A stretch of DNA of 64,000 nucleotides from Amaurobius ferox. Its lineage: Eukaryota > Arthropoda > Arachnida > Araneae > Amaurobiidae. Both the position numbers and the translations under genes were made by a program. The number at the start of each line of letters is the position of its first letter. The stretch's first letter is position 1. The notes beneath the pieces are model-generated. The model searched no databases. It was not told the DNA's origin and saw nothing but the letters and a program-made list of their open reading frames with translations. The stretch is taken from contig OX578150.1 in NCBI GenBank assembly GCA_951213105.1, forward strand, positions 24,060,022 to 24,124,021, read 5' to 3'. Below, piece after piece: positions 12,001-22,765 of the stretch.

Positions 12001-14855
12001 AGGGTATTTTATTAACAAATACATTAATAAGTCAAATGATTTTAATTCATCGGCGTGTCAGACCTGTGTTAGCAGAAAAAATAAAAAATAAGAAAGATCA
12101 ATCATGCATAAAGCATTGATTATGAAACACTTTCCAACTTCAATGCAATTTTATATAAACATCTCTAAAATGCGATACATTCCTCGGTAATATTTTTAAA
12201 ATTATCACAATACTACAATAATTTATTATATTTGAAAACTTCACCGAAAACAAATTAACTTTATTCAAATGACGTCATAGAAATATAAATCGCCTCTATA
12301 TAAAAGCAGCATTTTATTCATAAATATTTTTCCAAACGTTTCATTCATCACAATACTATAATAATTTATTTTATTTAAAAATTTGAAAATTTTTATCTAC
12401 CATATTTATTTCAAAATGTGAAACCTTTCTTATACATAAAATAATTAAACTCTTGGAAAGATATTTATTATATATCTCTTTTTTCTTTCTGGAGGATATA
12501 GCAAGAGTCAGAATTTAATTGAATTTGTTTTTCTCCCTATATTAAATAATTTTATTTAAAAACTTTTAAAAACTTTTTAAACTTTTTTTATATATTTTAT
12601 GGGATAATTTGAATATTTCCCAAAACTTTTGAAGCAATTTGTGAATTTTAAATCCGCTTAAAAAATGTTTGAAAAATTAGGTCCCATGGGGTTTAGTGTA
12701 TTTCATTTTGTCAACTCGAGTTCAATCCAAAACTAATTGGGTGATATTATTCATTTATATTCCCATAGGTTCCACAGACCGTCTGAAAAACATACTAAAA
12801 TTTCATTTTGATAAAGTCATTTCTACGGCAGTTATCATGCTAACGGACAGACAGACAGACAGAATGAACAAAGTCATAAACATTTTTCAACTATGTTGTA
12901 AAGTGTTAAAAATAAGAAAATTATCAGGACAACTTCTATCTCAAAAAGAAATGCTATATGAGAAAAATTCCTAGCATTTTAAAAGAGCGTATGGATACAA
13001 TATTAAAAGTTTCAAATAGCAATTTTAAATGTGAGAACTTATTAGATTAGCGTATTGGAATTTGGGAATTTACATTCTACGACTATATGAAAATAAGAAT
13101 TTAATTAAAATAAATACTAGTGTTTGAGCCTATTAATGATAGGGAAACTAACACTCTTATAAAAGCAAGTTGCAATATTTTTTAATGTGTTTTATTTTGT
13201 TTAAAGAAGTATATCACTTAGCACTCAGTTAGGTTCTGTTCTATGGTCGATATTAAACTGTGCAAAGTTTCAGCCTCCTTCCGCTTTTGGTTGCTTTGCA
13301 AAGTTGATCCTCATCCATTTTTCCAGGCCCAGAAGAGAAATAAAAAATCCGATATTGTTGCGTAAACGATACTATGAGTGTGCAAATATTTAGTCTTCTA
13401 ATTCAACGAAAGGCTTCTGGACAGCCTAGAAAGGATTCTCAAATCTTTACCCCCCCCCCCACCCCCACCCCACCCAAGGGAAGGAATCAATCGGCTCCGT
13501 TGGGTTCTGTTTCTTGGTATACTATAAGTATGCAAATATTTTGTTTTCTTCGTCAATGCCCTCCCCCTTGTTTTTTCCTTCAAGGGTTTGGAAAGGTTTT
13601 TCGAGAATATCATGTGTATATGATAGCATTATTATAGTGTAAATGTGAGATATCTTTGGTGGCATAAAACCCAATTAAGAGTCCACCATTATCCTGTAAA
13701 TCACTAGTTTCCAAAACAAATCATGTGTCACAAACTTCAACAGAAAAAAAAAATGATTCGAGATCATTTGTATATTAGAAATATAAATTATACAATTTAT
13801 GTGGATATATATTTACCCTTTTCTATGATTCTGCACATTCTTAGCCATAATAAATAAAATTAATATTTGTATTTAAAAAACAAACAGAAAACGCTTTATA
13901 ATAAAAGTATTTATTTGATCACACTAAAAGACACTAAATTCACATTAAAAGCCTAAGTCATTACTTTCAGACGTCAAAAGTCCATTATCAGAGACAATAT
14001 TGCGAAAAGAGAAGATATACATTGGCTTTTATACTCAGTCAAAATCCACAAATGAAATTTGTATTTTTTCTTTAAAAGCAAATTTTGTTCGCTGTTTTTG
14101 GATGGGTGTAGAAGCCAATGCATCTTCGTTTTTCACAATTGCCTCTGATGATGGACTTTTGACGTCTGAAAGTGCGTACTCTTTTAATATGATTTGTCTT
14201 TTAGTGTGATCAAATAATGACTTTTAATATAAAGTGTTTTTTCTTTAAAATTTAGTTTTTTAGACGTGTTATTTTGCTAACATTTTCATTCTAAATTATT
14301 CCAGGTACATATGTACATAAAGACATCATATCAGGATTCAAGTACAGAGTACGCAAGAACCTCACTGAAGAGTACCTTTTCGATGGAAAAGCAAAATACC
14401 TTGAAAGTGTAGGACTAGGATACGGCAAGAGACTAACTTTCGAAGGTGACACTTTGAACGAGAATGAAAACTACTTTTGGTCTGACAGCAGAACTCATGG
14501 TTATGGATTTATTTTCCAAACTATGAGCGATGAAGACATTTTCAACATTTTGGACACAAAAACTGGAAAAGAGATTGGAAGAGTGGTCATTAACAATCCA
14601 GCAGTGCAGGAAGACGTAGTTTTGACCACCATAATCGGAGAACAGGGATATGTGGAAAAAGAAGTTGAGGTACAGTTTAGTTGTGATATAACTTTGCATG
14701 ATAGTTTAAGTCAACAAAATATTTTTATGGAAGATGTATCAGTGCAAGGCAAAGCCATCATTGTGCGAGAAAGCTTGTCCTCAAAAGCCAAAGTCAATCA
14801 AATTTTCCTTGATGAGTTTGTTGTTGATGCCTGCATTCTCCTGCCAGAAGAATGA
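8936..14855 (+). CDS. Unrecognised protein, C-terminal three exons (5' partial)
   Basis: Three exons, 8936-9041, 9554-9742 and 14305-14855, join in phase: both introns interrupt a Gly codon after its first base, each exon has AG before it, and the first two end at GT (GTAAGT and GTAAAA). The joined frame is open for about 281 codons and ends in TGA at 14853-14855. The protein has no membrane segment. It has four Cys (RCYY, PDCD, FSCD, DACI), one N-glycosylation sequon (NLTE, early in the last exon) and a C-terminal part rich in alternating hydrophobic residues, so a folded, probably secreted or lumenal beta-rich protein is plausible. I do not recognise the family and assign no function. The start codon and any signal peptide lie upstream and were not found among the repeats to the left. 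The strand is opposite to the other host gene. Confidence 0.72.
9054..9360. mobile_element. MITE half-copy in intron a
   Basis: AGTTCCTAAGAAAGTCCTTAA, GGTCTATCTATAGTAA, CCACGCCCG.TC and GTAGAGCATTG occur in the same order as the left half of the palindromic element at 18168-18647. It starts 12 bases after the splice donor of exon a. The right half is absent or unrecognisable. Confidence 0.5.
9554..9742 (+). CDS. Exon b of the unrecognised plus-strand gene
   Basis: 189 bases, with both ends inside Gly codons (phase 2 in, phase 1 out). It carries two of the four Cys (RCYY and PDCD) and a charged segment. The acceptor is GGGCAG and the donor GTAAAA. The base composition is clearly less AT-rich than the flanking introns. 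Confidence 0.7.
11341..11735. repeat. GC-rich island of unknown origin
   Basis: About 390 bases far richer in GC than everything around it, with overlapping frames on both strands (105 and 121 codons). The minus-strand frame is Arg/Lys-rich and low-complexity. No box A/B pair, tail or terminal repeat was seen. It may be a fragment of a retroelement 5' region or an unknown SINE. Confidence 0.4.
12090..12908 (-). mobile_element. Non-coding repeat family B, short inverted copy
   Basis: Reverse-orientation copy of 4514-5812: it starts AAGAAAGATCAATCATGC and ends TTGTAAAGTGTTA, with ACGGCAGTTATCATGCTAAC and a CAGA run before the end. It is about 480 bases shorter than the other copy, so it has an internal deletion. 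The frame at 12696-12974 is incidental. Confidence 0.6.
13888..14240. mobile_element. MITE in the last intron of the plus-strand gene
   Basis: The inverted arms begin GAAAACGCTTTATAATAAAA and end TTTTAATATAAAGTGTTTT. Inner arms also match (TTTGATCACACTAAAAGAC with GTCTTTTAGTGTGATCAAA; CAGACGTCAAAAGTCCAT with its complement). It ends about 65 bases before the exon acceptor. No coding capacity. Confidence 0.65.
14305..14855 (+). CDS. Terminal exon of the unrecognised plus-strand gene
   Basis: 551 bases from the acceptor TTCCAG to a TGA stop, giving 182 residues. It contains the NLTE sequon and the last two Cys (FSCD, DACI). An internal Met could start a 133-residue frame at 14454, but the upstream sequence is in frame and continuous with the splice acceptor, so that Met is internal. 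A poly(A) signal follows at 15026. Confidence 0.75.
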
Positions 14856-15745
14856 GCATATTAGAAGGAATGGTGTGAGAGGAAAACCAATAAAGCTGAG
14901 ATTTCCATTACACAAATGACATCAGCCAGTTTTTCAGAGCTTTACGAGAATCCCAGGGAACATTTTTCAAGCCATCTATTGAATGGATGAGTTACACTAA
15001 AAGCATTTAAAATGAACTATTTATCAATAAACCTTCATAAATTTTGTGAAAAATGTGGTTCTGTTATAGTCAGAACGTTAAAATATTTCTATTTATTTAG
15101 TAATTCAACAGTATTAACTATTTATTGAAAAATACTTAAAACTATTTACACATTTGCATTTATAGATTACATGCGTGTAATATTTACATAATATGTTCAA
15201 ATTGAATATTTTTTTTATAAACTATTTGAAATGCTTAGTTCTGTTTATTTTTTACTGTTATATGATATTTGAGTGACTTAGTATTTATCATATATAGTCT
15301 TACGTCAGTTACCCACATTTAATTGATGATGAACCTAAGTAAATACTTAGCTAAGATGAAACTCGTAATGAATTACCTAAAGAGCACACTCAAATCCAGA
15401 CCTCAAATTCTATATGAATAAATGTGTATATCATAAAAACAAATTATTATATTCGAAAAGCTTCAATACTCAAAAAGCTTTCAAATTTATAACTGCTTCA
15501 TTTAAATGAAGCAGCTATAATTTTTTTCCTTTCATTCTTGCTACTATTTTCAGTCAAGTTGTTTGACTGCTCTACATTCTAATTGAAATAAACAGCAGAA
15601 ATTTGGGTTATTCTGCAATAAAAATAAAATTTAGGTAATTTCTTAAAAGCTTAAGTTGCAACTTGCAAAAATACAATAACGTAAATTCAGTTTTTTATAT
15701 TTTCATGTTCTAGTATACAAATAGATAGATATTGTATGTTCTATA
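14856..15745. other. 3' UTR and intergenic; no further gene
   Basis: The 3' UTR of the plus-strand gene with its AATAAA at 15026, then AT-rich intergenic DNA up to a foldback element. No coding frame. Confidence 0.5.
15026..15031 (+). terminator. Poly(A) signal of the plus-strand gene
   Basis: Canonical AATAAA about 170 bases after the TGA stop of the terminal exon. It is the first such hexamer in a plausible 3' UTR and is the likely polyadenylation signal. Confidence 0.5.
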
Positions 15746-16681
15746 CAGGGTGTCCCAAAAAGATTGAAACATGCTTTAATTCTTTACCTGTTGGAGATAA
15801 GTGGGCAATGTAAATAGCAAAAATGTTGAAAGTAAGGTAAGAAATAAGACTATGTTAATGATATAGACCTTCCGTTAATTTTCAAAAATTTACACTTTTT
15901 AAATTTTTATACGACCCCCTTAGACAAATTTGGTCAATCAGAAAGTTTTTACTTTTAATGCAACAAGATCATTAAAAAAACCCCGCATATCTGCATCTTT
16001 AAAATAAACCAAATTATGATAAAGGAAAAAATCTGACTTATGCCACTTTTCTGTACCATGTGAAAGGCTGTTTCATCAGTGTAAATAGGGATCATAAACA
16101 AATTGACGATGAAAATTGTTTAGATCAAAAATACGTTAAACGTGTCAAAATTTTTTATCGAAAATGCATCTAAATAAAACATTACACAGACAGAGATCAT
16201 ATAAAATAGTGGTACTCACTAAGCAGTTGGGTATCCTATGTATTATTATCCAGTTTTATATTTTTTGTGATATGTCACAAATTTGCATTTCTAATTTGAT
16301 ATAGGATCCCCATTCACAATGTTCAATTAAATATAACTCTTTCAATTTTCAATTAAATATAACTCATTCAATTTTCGATTAAATATAACTCGTTCAATTT
16401 TCAATTAAATATAACTCGCTCAATTTTAAAGATACAGATATGCAGTCTTTTTTAATCATCTTGTTGCATTAAAAATAAAAATTTTCTGATTGACCAAATT
16501 TGCCTAAGGGGATGTTATAAAAATTTAAAAAGTGTAACTTTTTGAAAATTAATGGGAGGACTATTTCATTAACACAGTCTTATTTCCTACCTTACTTTCA
16601 ACATTTTTGCAATTTACATTACCCACTTATCTCTAACAGGTAAAGAATTAAAGAACGTTTCAATCTTTTTGGGACACCCTG
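15746..16681. mobile_element. Non-autonomous mariner/Tc1-type foldback element (936 bp)
   Basis: The ends are CAGGGTGTCCCAAAAAGATT and its exact complement, flanked by TA on each side (15744-15745; 16682-16683). The inverted arms extend about 260 bases (15746-16011 and 16425-16681). The TA target and CAGGGTGTC-type end place it with the mariner/Tc1 group, like the coding element at 37292. There is no transposase; the middle holds a 26-bp tandem array. Confidence 0.75.
16320..16430. repeat. 26-bp tandem repeat inside the foldback element
   Basis: About four units of TTCAATTTTCAATTAAATATAACTC type with single-base changes (CATT, CGTT, CGCT). It lies just inside the right inverted arm. Confidence 0.65.
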
Positions 16682-18167
16682 TATAAGAAAAACCTTTATC
16701 TCTATCTATTTGTTACATTTAATGACCCTAGCGGCAAATTTGGCTCAATATCGCCAACTTGGTGACTTGTGGAAAATGCCACCAACTTGATGATAATTCA
16801 ATATCTTTAAAAAGTTTCTTTAATAATCCCTGTTACTTTAGCATGCATTAATTTAATACTGATTCAAAATATAGTATGTTTTACTGTTCATGGGGTAGGT
16901 ATATTTTGTTGGAGTGGTGGGGGTAAATTATGTTTTACTAGGTAAATTATGTTTTACTAATGCTATGTAAAAGGGGTTGGTACAGTAATTGTTACATTAG
17001 GGGGTCGTAGAATAATTTACATTGATTAGGAAAGGTATATGGTCCCTTTTACATAGCATTATGCACACCCTCATATGATGGGATTAGCATCTAGTTTCAT
17101 GATAGTAATGTATCTTCATGATTTAATTTAAACTATCACAAAATTATCTTAGTTTCATATTTGAATTTCTCAACTTTCTCTTATGTGTATGGTAGAAACT
17201 ATTAAAACAAAAAAAAAGTCTGTGCATCATAATTGAGTACATAAATAACTAGGCTGTATCTGGCAATCCGAAACTGAAGCAAATCAGGGTATCTAACTGC
17301 AATATTAATAACTGAGACGTTTATTTCATGAAAGTAGTATAAATTAAATAATTAATGAACAAGACAGCCCAGTAATTTGTACAAGTTATACCAAGCAAAT
17401 AGAAAATTTTGTTTGGTGAGCAAATATTTTAATTAATTTTTCTTAATAAATTCAACATTATACGACTTTTGACCTCAAATATTTCAGTACATAGATTAAA
17501 ATTTAAAAATCCAGCTTCTTTATGACCTAATACATGATTAGGTTAAATGTACAAACTTTTATTCAGATTGTTTGGGTTTTATTTGAACAAAAATATAAAA
17601 AACTTTCACTTCAGTCAATGTTGTATGTTCGGAACTTCTTTTGCTTCAATAAAAATACATTATTTATCTGGAAGCATTTATCAAGAAACTAAAACCCCAA
17701 AAAATATTGGTGCTCCTAATACAGCAATCAGCATCTGCGAACCAGTTTTACCTCTATTAGATCTCATCAGCAAGTACTGTAAACTGCATATGTAGCAAGA
17801 AAATGTGCTAAGAGTTGCAATTTTACACATTTCAGTGACATCTTACAAAATCAGTCGCACCACACAACTGATTCAATCTTTTATAAATTTTAACCACCAA
17901 ATTTATATAAGAGAGCTGAAACTGCATATTCAACTTTATGATCAAAACCTGCCAAAAGGAGGCATTCCAAAGCACTAATGAAAGCTAACCAGAACTAACA
18001 ATGCTGGTTTCTGCACTTAGAACACGATTCAACAATAGCTATGGAATGCCTCTTATGTGATCATTTTTGACTAGAAATATTGGTAAACTTAAAGTTCATA
18101 GTTAGACACTCCTAAAATAAAATTTAAATCATACTTTTAGCTGTAACAAAATGGCAAGACAGCAGAG
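16682..18167. other. Intergenic; repeat relics only
   Basis: At 16733-16807 a diverged fragment of the 2610/3569 repeat (GCCAACTTGGTGAC). At 16958-17061 a 104-base miniature element with perfect 18-base inverted ends (TAATGCTATGTAAAAGGG). The rest is AT-rich; the frame at 17547-17795 shows no recognisable motif. Confidence 0.5.
16958..17061. repeat. 104-bp miniature inverted-repeat element
   Basis: TAATGCTATGTAAAAGGG at 16958-16975 is exactly complementary to CCCTTTTACATAGCATTA at 17044-17061. Non-coding. Confidence 0.6.
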
Positions 18168-18647
18168 TTCCTAGGAAAGTCCTTAAGAACCTCAATAACT
18201 TTATAAAGAAAGGTCTATGAATGTACACATTAGGTCTATCTGTAGTAATATGACCATGCCCCCGATTGAATAAAAGTGATAACAGTGCCCCTAGAAGAGA
18301 ATTTTAAAAGTTAAGATAACAAAATTGGCAACAAAGTGAACAACAAAAAAATCAATGGCAAAGTTGTAGAGCATTGTCAGAGTAGGGATCGCCCATAAAA
18401 CTGTTACAGATCGCATTTATTCGACACTATAGTATTGGCAATTAGCTGTCATACTCAAAAATGCTAAAATAAAATGCTCTACAACTTTGCAATTGACTTT
18501 TTTCATCTATCCCGCTTCGTTGTCGTAACTGTTAAAATTCTGCACTAGGGGAATTGCAATCACTTTTATTTGATTGGGTGCAATAATTTTATTATATGGG
18601 CCTTTCCTTACAAAGTTATTGGATTGGTTACTTAAGAATTTTCCTAT
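18168..18647. mobile_element. Palindromic MITE (about 480 bp)
   Basis: The left AGTTCCTAGGAAAGTCCTTAAG is answered on the right by CTTAAGAATTTTCCTATA. Inner arms match too (AAAGTTGTAGAGCATT with ATGCTCTACAACTTTGCA). Half of the same family lies at 9054-9360 in a gene intron. Non-coding. Confidence 0.6.
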
Positions 18648-19145
18648 ATTTTTTTATGTCAACATATGTAACTGAGCTTGCCTATATGGAGTCAAGACTG
18701 AATGCAGGGCTGGCTTTAGGTATAGGCAAACCTATGTGGTTGCTACCGACAAATGGGGGCGATGTCTTGTAGTTGATCCTGTATGCTTTTTACTCTTAGG
18801 AATATAATGACTTAAAATCTAAAGTGATAAAATGAAATTCTAGAGCAGTAATTCATAATTTTTTTTAACTCAATGACCCCTTTAATCAAGTGTCTGAATT
18901 GATCACTTGAAAACATCATTGAAATATATATTTTTCCAGAAATAAATTCTCTTTGTCCCTTCTATAAATGAACTGTTTTATAGTCATTTAGTAGGATTGA
19001 GATAGAAGGACCTCCAACATGTCTGTGTAATCCAAGCTAATAAATTTTCAGATGATATGGTAATTAAAAGTTTTATAATTTGTGGGCAAAAATGTAATTA
19101 AACATATTCTAACAAATTAAAATTGGCAATCCTCTCAGCTTAAGG
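18648..19145. other. No gene identified
   Basis: AT-rich intergenic sequence with fragments resembling old hAT-type MITE interiors (about 18842-18900). Nothing coding. Confidence 0.4.
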
Positions 19146-19372
19146 CAGTGTTTTCCAAACTTTTTTGGTCATAGAGCCCTTTTGAAATTCAATTTGCTAG
19201 AGGAACCCCAAAATGAGGAAAAGTTGTGTGTTCCAAATTACGCATAAAAAATGTGCATTTTTTTTTTTTTAATTTATGAAAATTTACACAAAACTATCAA
19301 GTCATGGAAATCCTGGAATATTACTGCGGAACCTCAGGGTTCTGCAGAATAAACATACTTTGGAAAACACTG
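19146..19372. mobile_element. hAT-type MITE (227 bp)
   Basis: Ends CAGTGTTTTCCAAACTTTTT and AAACATACTTTGGAAAACACTG form hAT-like terminal repeats. Flanking 8-base sequences GCTTAAGG (19138-19145) and GCTTATGG (19373-19380) are a target duplication with one mismatch. Eight-base duplications and CAGTG-TTTCCAAACT ends are typical of hAT elements. Non-coding. Confidence 0.75.
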
Positions 19373-20468
19373 GCTTATGGTAAGAGGATTAAGTTTGATC
19401 TTACCTTCAGATGGTTCTGTGAAAGTTTGCAAAAGCTTACAAACAAAAGTACAACTTGCCTTCTTTTTGTAATTGAGAATATTTTTTTTAAATGGGTAAG
19501 CTTTTAATGTTATCTATTAATAAATATACAATGAAACATTTTGAAAGTTTAACTTAGAAATTTAGATATTTATGTAGTAGTTCAAATTTAAGCTGCGAGA
19601 GTTTCACTTTGGAAGAGAAATTTTGTTGAAGTGGAGAAATGTTTGTAGTGGCAAGAAATTCAGCCAGCAGCAATGAACATTACTGACATTTTCACCAATA
19701 CAAGGTTGCTAGATAAAACTTTTGAAAAGGGGGAAAATACCAAATCAGTTAAAATGTATTTTTATTAGTCACATCACATGAGGACTTCCAGATCCTTATT
19801 ATCAATGCTATCCCCACTGAAATAAATTACACTTATGTCATAAACTTTGTCTGCTGTGAAGCCATTTATCCATTTGTATGATTATAAGTAATCGGCCAAA
19901 TATTTTGGAGGTTCGGATTTTAGTTTCTATCAGAACTTTACAATAAGATTTAAGTGTTATCATGTGATGTTTGTACAGAAAATAATACAAAAATTGTTAT
20001 AAAATGGGGAAAATATTAATATCTTTAAAAATGCAAAATAATAATAATAAATAAATAAAGCTAAATTAATGAAAATAAATGGGTTCCATGAGATTTTACA
20101 AAATTCTTTAAGGGTTTTTCAAAGCAAAAAAGATTGGGTATCACTGACATAGCCCTATGCCTTCAATCACCACCTAGATCCACCAAATGTGTATAACTGG
20201 CATGGACAACCGCACCACTCTCTTTTCTAAATAATGTACAAGACTCAAAGGCAGAGGCGTAACTAGTTAATCACAGTTGAGCAGCACTTAGGGACCTATA
20301 AATGTAAGGGTTCAGAGCAAGTTGGAATATTTACAGTGCCCAGAACAAAACAATATTTTCCTTAAAAATTTAATTAAAAATATGAGTATTTCATTGTTAT
20401 TATAACTATTATACATATTATAACTATTATACAAGTTATTCCTGACTAATTAATCTGATTTTTATGAC
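19373..20468. other. No gene identified
   Basis: AT-rich intergenic sequence. The phrase GGGTTCCATGAGATTTT (about 20090) to AGATTGGGTATCACTG resembles another decayed hAT-type MITE end. Nothing coding. Confidence 0.4.
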
Positions 20469-22765
20469 AAACTAGCCGCCTTTGGCGACCAGCCTGTTCG
20501 CTACCCTTGAAAATTCTGACCGTGGCAAACTCGTTGGCGCGACCTACCAGAAAGGTGTAAGGTAACTGCTTGGAAGGCCAGGAAGTGCCAAACAATTTAG
20601 ACCGGAACCCAATGGGGGAGGCATCCAAAGATACCGTACCCTCCTTCCCCTACCACAAACCTCTCGGAAGGACTTGCAGTCCCACACGTTTAACGTGATC
20701 GTACTCCGCGTGAACACGGCTGCAGTTTTGGCAATGGCGGGAATCGAACCCGGGCCTACCGAGTGAAATTCCCGCGCGCTAACCACTGGGCTACCGTGCC
20801 ATCCGCGACAATCTCCATAACTTTATTTTTATTCGGCAATTTTGGGAATCGAACCCGGGCCTACCAAGTGCAAATCCCGCGCACTAACCACTGGGGTACT
20901 TCACCCTCCGCGATATTCTTCATAACTTTCTTTTTATTCACCCAATTTAGACCGGAACCAAGTGGGAGAAGCATCCACAGGGACCGTACCCTTCTTCCCC
21001 TACCACCAACCTCTCGGAAGGACTTACAGACCCACATGTTTAACGTGATCGTACTCCGCGTAAACACTGCGGCAATTTTGGGAATCGAACCCGGGCCTAC
21101 CGAGTGCAATTTCCGCGCGCTAACCATTGGGCTACTTTGCCCTACGCGACAATCTCCATAACTTTCTTTTTATTCATCCAATTTAGACCGTACCCTCCTT
21201 CCCCTACCACCAACTTCTCGGAAGGACTCACGGACCCACATGTTTAACGTGCTCGTACTCCGCGTAAACACGGCGGCAATTTTGGGAATCGAACCCGGGC
21301 CTGGTAACTGGTTGGACGGCCAGGATGTGCCACCCAATTTAGACCGGAACCCAGTGGGGGAGGCATCCACAGGGAACGTACCCTCCTTCCCCTACCACCA
21401 ACCTCTCGGAAAAACATACGGACCCATATGTTTAACGTGATCGTACTCCATGTCAGTGGCGGAAATCGAACCCGGGCCTACCGCGTGCAATTCCCGCGCG
21501 CTAACCACTGGGCTACTTCGCCCTCCGCGACAATCTCCATAACTTTCTTTTTATTCACCCAATTTAGACCGTACCCTCCTTCCCCTACCACCAACCTCTC
21601 GGAAGGACTCACGAACCCACATGTTTAACGTGATCGTACTCTGCGTGAACGTGGCGTAAGTTTTGGCAGTGGCGGGAATCGAACCCGGGCCTACTGAGTG
21701 CAATTCCCGCGCGCTAACCACTGGGCTGCCGCGCCCTCCGCGACAATCTCCATAACTTTCTACATATTCACCCAATTTAGACGGGAACCCAGTGGGGGAG
21801 GCATCCACAGGGGCCGTATCCTCCTTCCCCTACCACCAACCTCTCGGAAGGACTTACGGACCCACATATTTAACGTGATCGTATTCCACGTAAACACGGC
21901 GGCAGTTTTGGCAGTGGCGGGAATCGAACCCGGGCCTACCGCTAACTTCCCGCGCGCTAATTTGCAATTTAAAATGACCATATGCTTAATTCCATCATCC
22001 TCATTCCATTGTTTCATTGTTCCATCATTTAAAATATCCATAAAATTAAAATATCCAAAAGTTAAAATATACATTTAAAAAATCCAGATCGTCCCATCAT
22101 TTAAAATATAAATATAATAATTTATATAGAGCAAAGGCGCTCTATTCAGAACCGTGACGTCACCTCCACCTTGACGTCCCCACCCACCACCTTACCTGCT
22201 TCAGCGGGGGAGAAACGAAGCGTCACGCCGAGCGGAACGGCGAGAAATTTAAAATCATGACGTCTTTAAAATTGCGATCCTGAAGGCAATTTTCATTATT
22301 TCTGGACCAGATTAGACTTGTAAGAATGCCAGATGTTTGACCTTTCTGAAAATGTAAATTATTAGTCGAAATTATGAGTACTTTTCACGATGCGAGAATT
22401 TAAAAACCAAAAATCGTTTTCTTGAGCAAAAAGTGACTTTTGTTTTAAAATCTTTAAAAAATATTAGAAATCGAAATTCAGATTTGAAATTGATATATTT
22501 TTACTCGAAATTCTCTGCTCTTTCCGATGGTGTAATTTGTTTTTTTCTACGATGTCTGGATCGTGGAGAAAAAAGGGCAAAAAACGGTCGAAATCGCATA
22601 AAACATTAAATAAATAAAAAAATAATTAAAATTTTAAAAATCGGTTTTCACGTGTCCCCTTCCCTCCCCCCCGGGTCTCCGATTGCCAAATTTCGTAGCT
22701 CTCCGACGCGCGGTCGCGAAACGTATAGTGTATAAGACAGACACACAGACATTGCCTTTTATTAT
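20469..22765 (-). mobile_element. Composite repeat, copy 1: tandem tRNA-SINE modules in a larger element
   Basis: Bounded by AAACTAGCCGCCTTTGGCG and ACATTGCCTTTTATTAT, the limits of identity with copy 2 (49504-58698). It carries seven tRNA-like box B motifs, complement of GGTTCGATTCC, at about 20741, 20846, 21082, 21286, 21463, 21676 and 21921. These belong to minus-strand, head-to-tail modules of SINE family 1, mostly joined by a CCATAACTTTCTTTTTATTC linker. The CAACAA tails are missing. The remaining third is AT-rich with a GACGTCACC patch and a CAGACACACAGACATT end. The many small frames here are translations of the modules, not genes. No transposase or reverse transcriptase was seen; the carrier's class is unknown. 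Confidence 0.7.

Larger units (their letters stand above)
9743..14304 (+). other. 4.6-kb intron of the plus-strand gene
   Basis: Intron between exons b and c (GTAAAA to TTCCAG). It holds a GC-rich island (11341-11735), an inverted copy of repeat family B (12090-12908), a poly-C/G tract near 13450-13480 and a MITE (13888-14240). The 9743-11340 and 12909-13887 stretches are AT-rich with nothing recognisable. Confidence 0.6.

Noticed and set aside
13374..13637. Overlapping frames across a C/G run
   Set aside because: They depend on the poly-C tract at 13450-13480 and have no support on either strand.
20544..22078. Many 60-132 codon frames with VSARELHSVGPGSIP-type text
   Set aside because: They are translations of tRNA-SINE modules in both orientations, repeated in all SINE copies, with no independent coding evidence.
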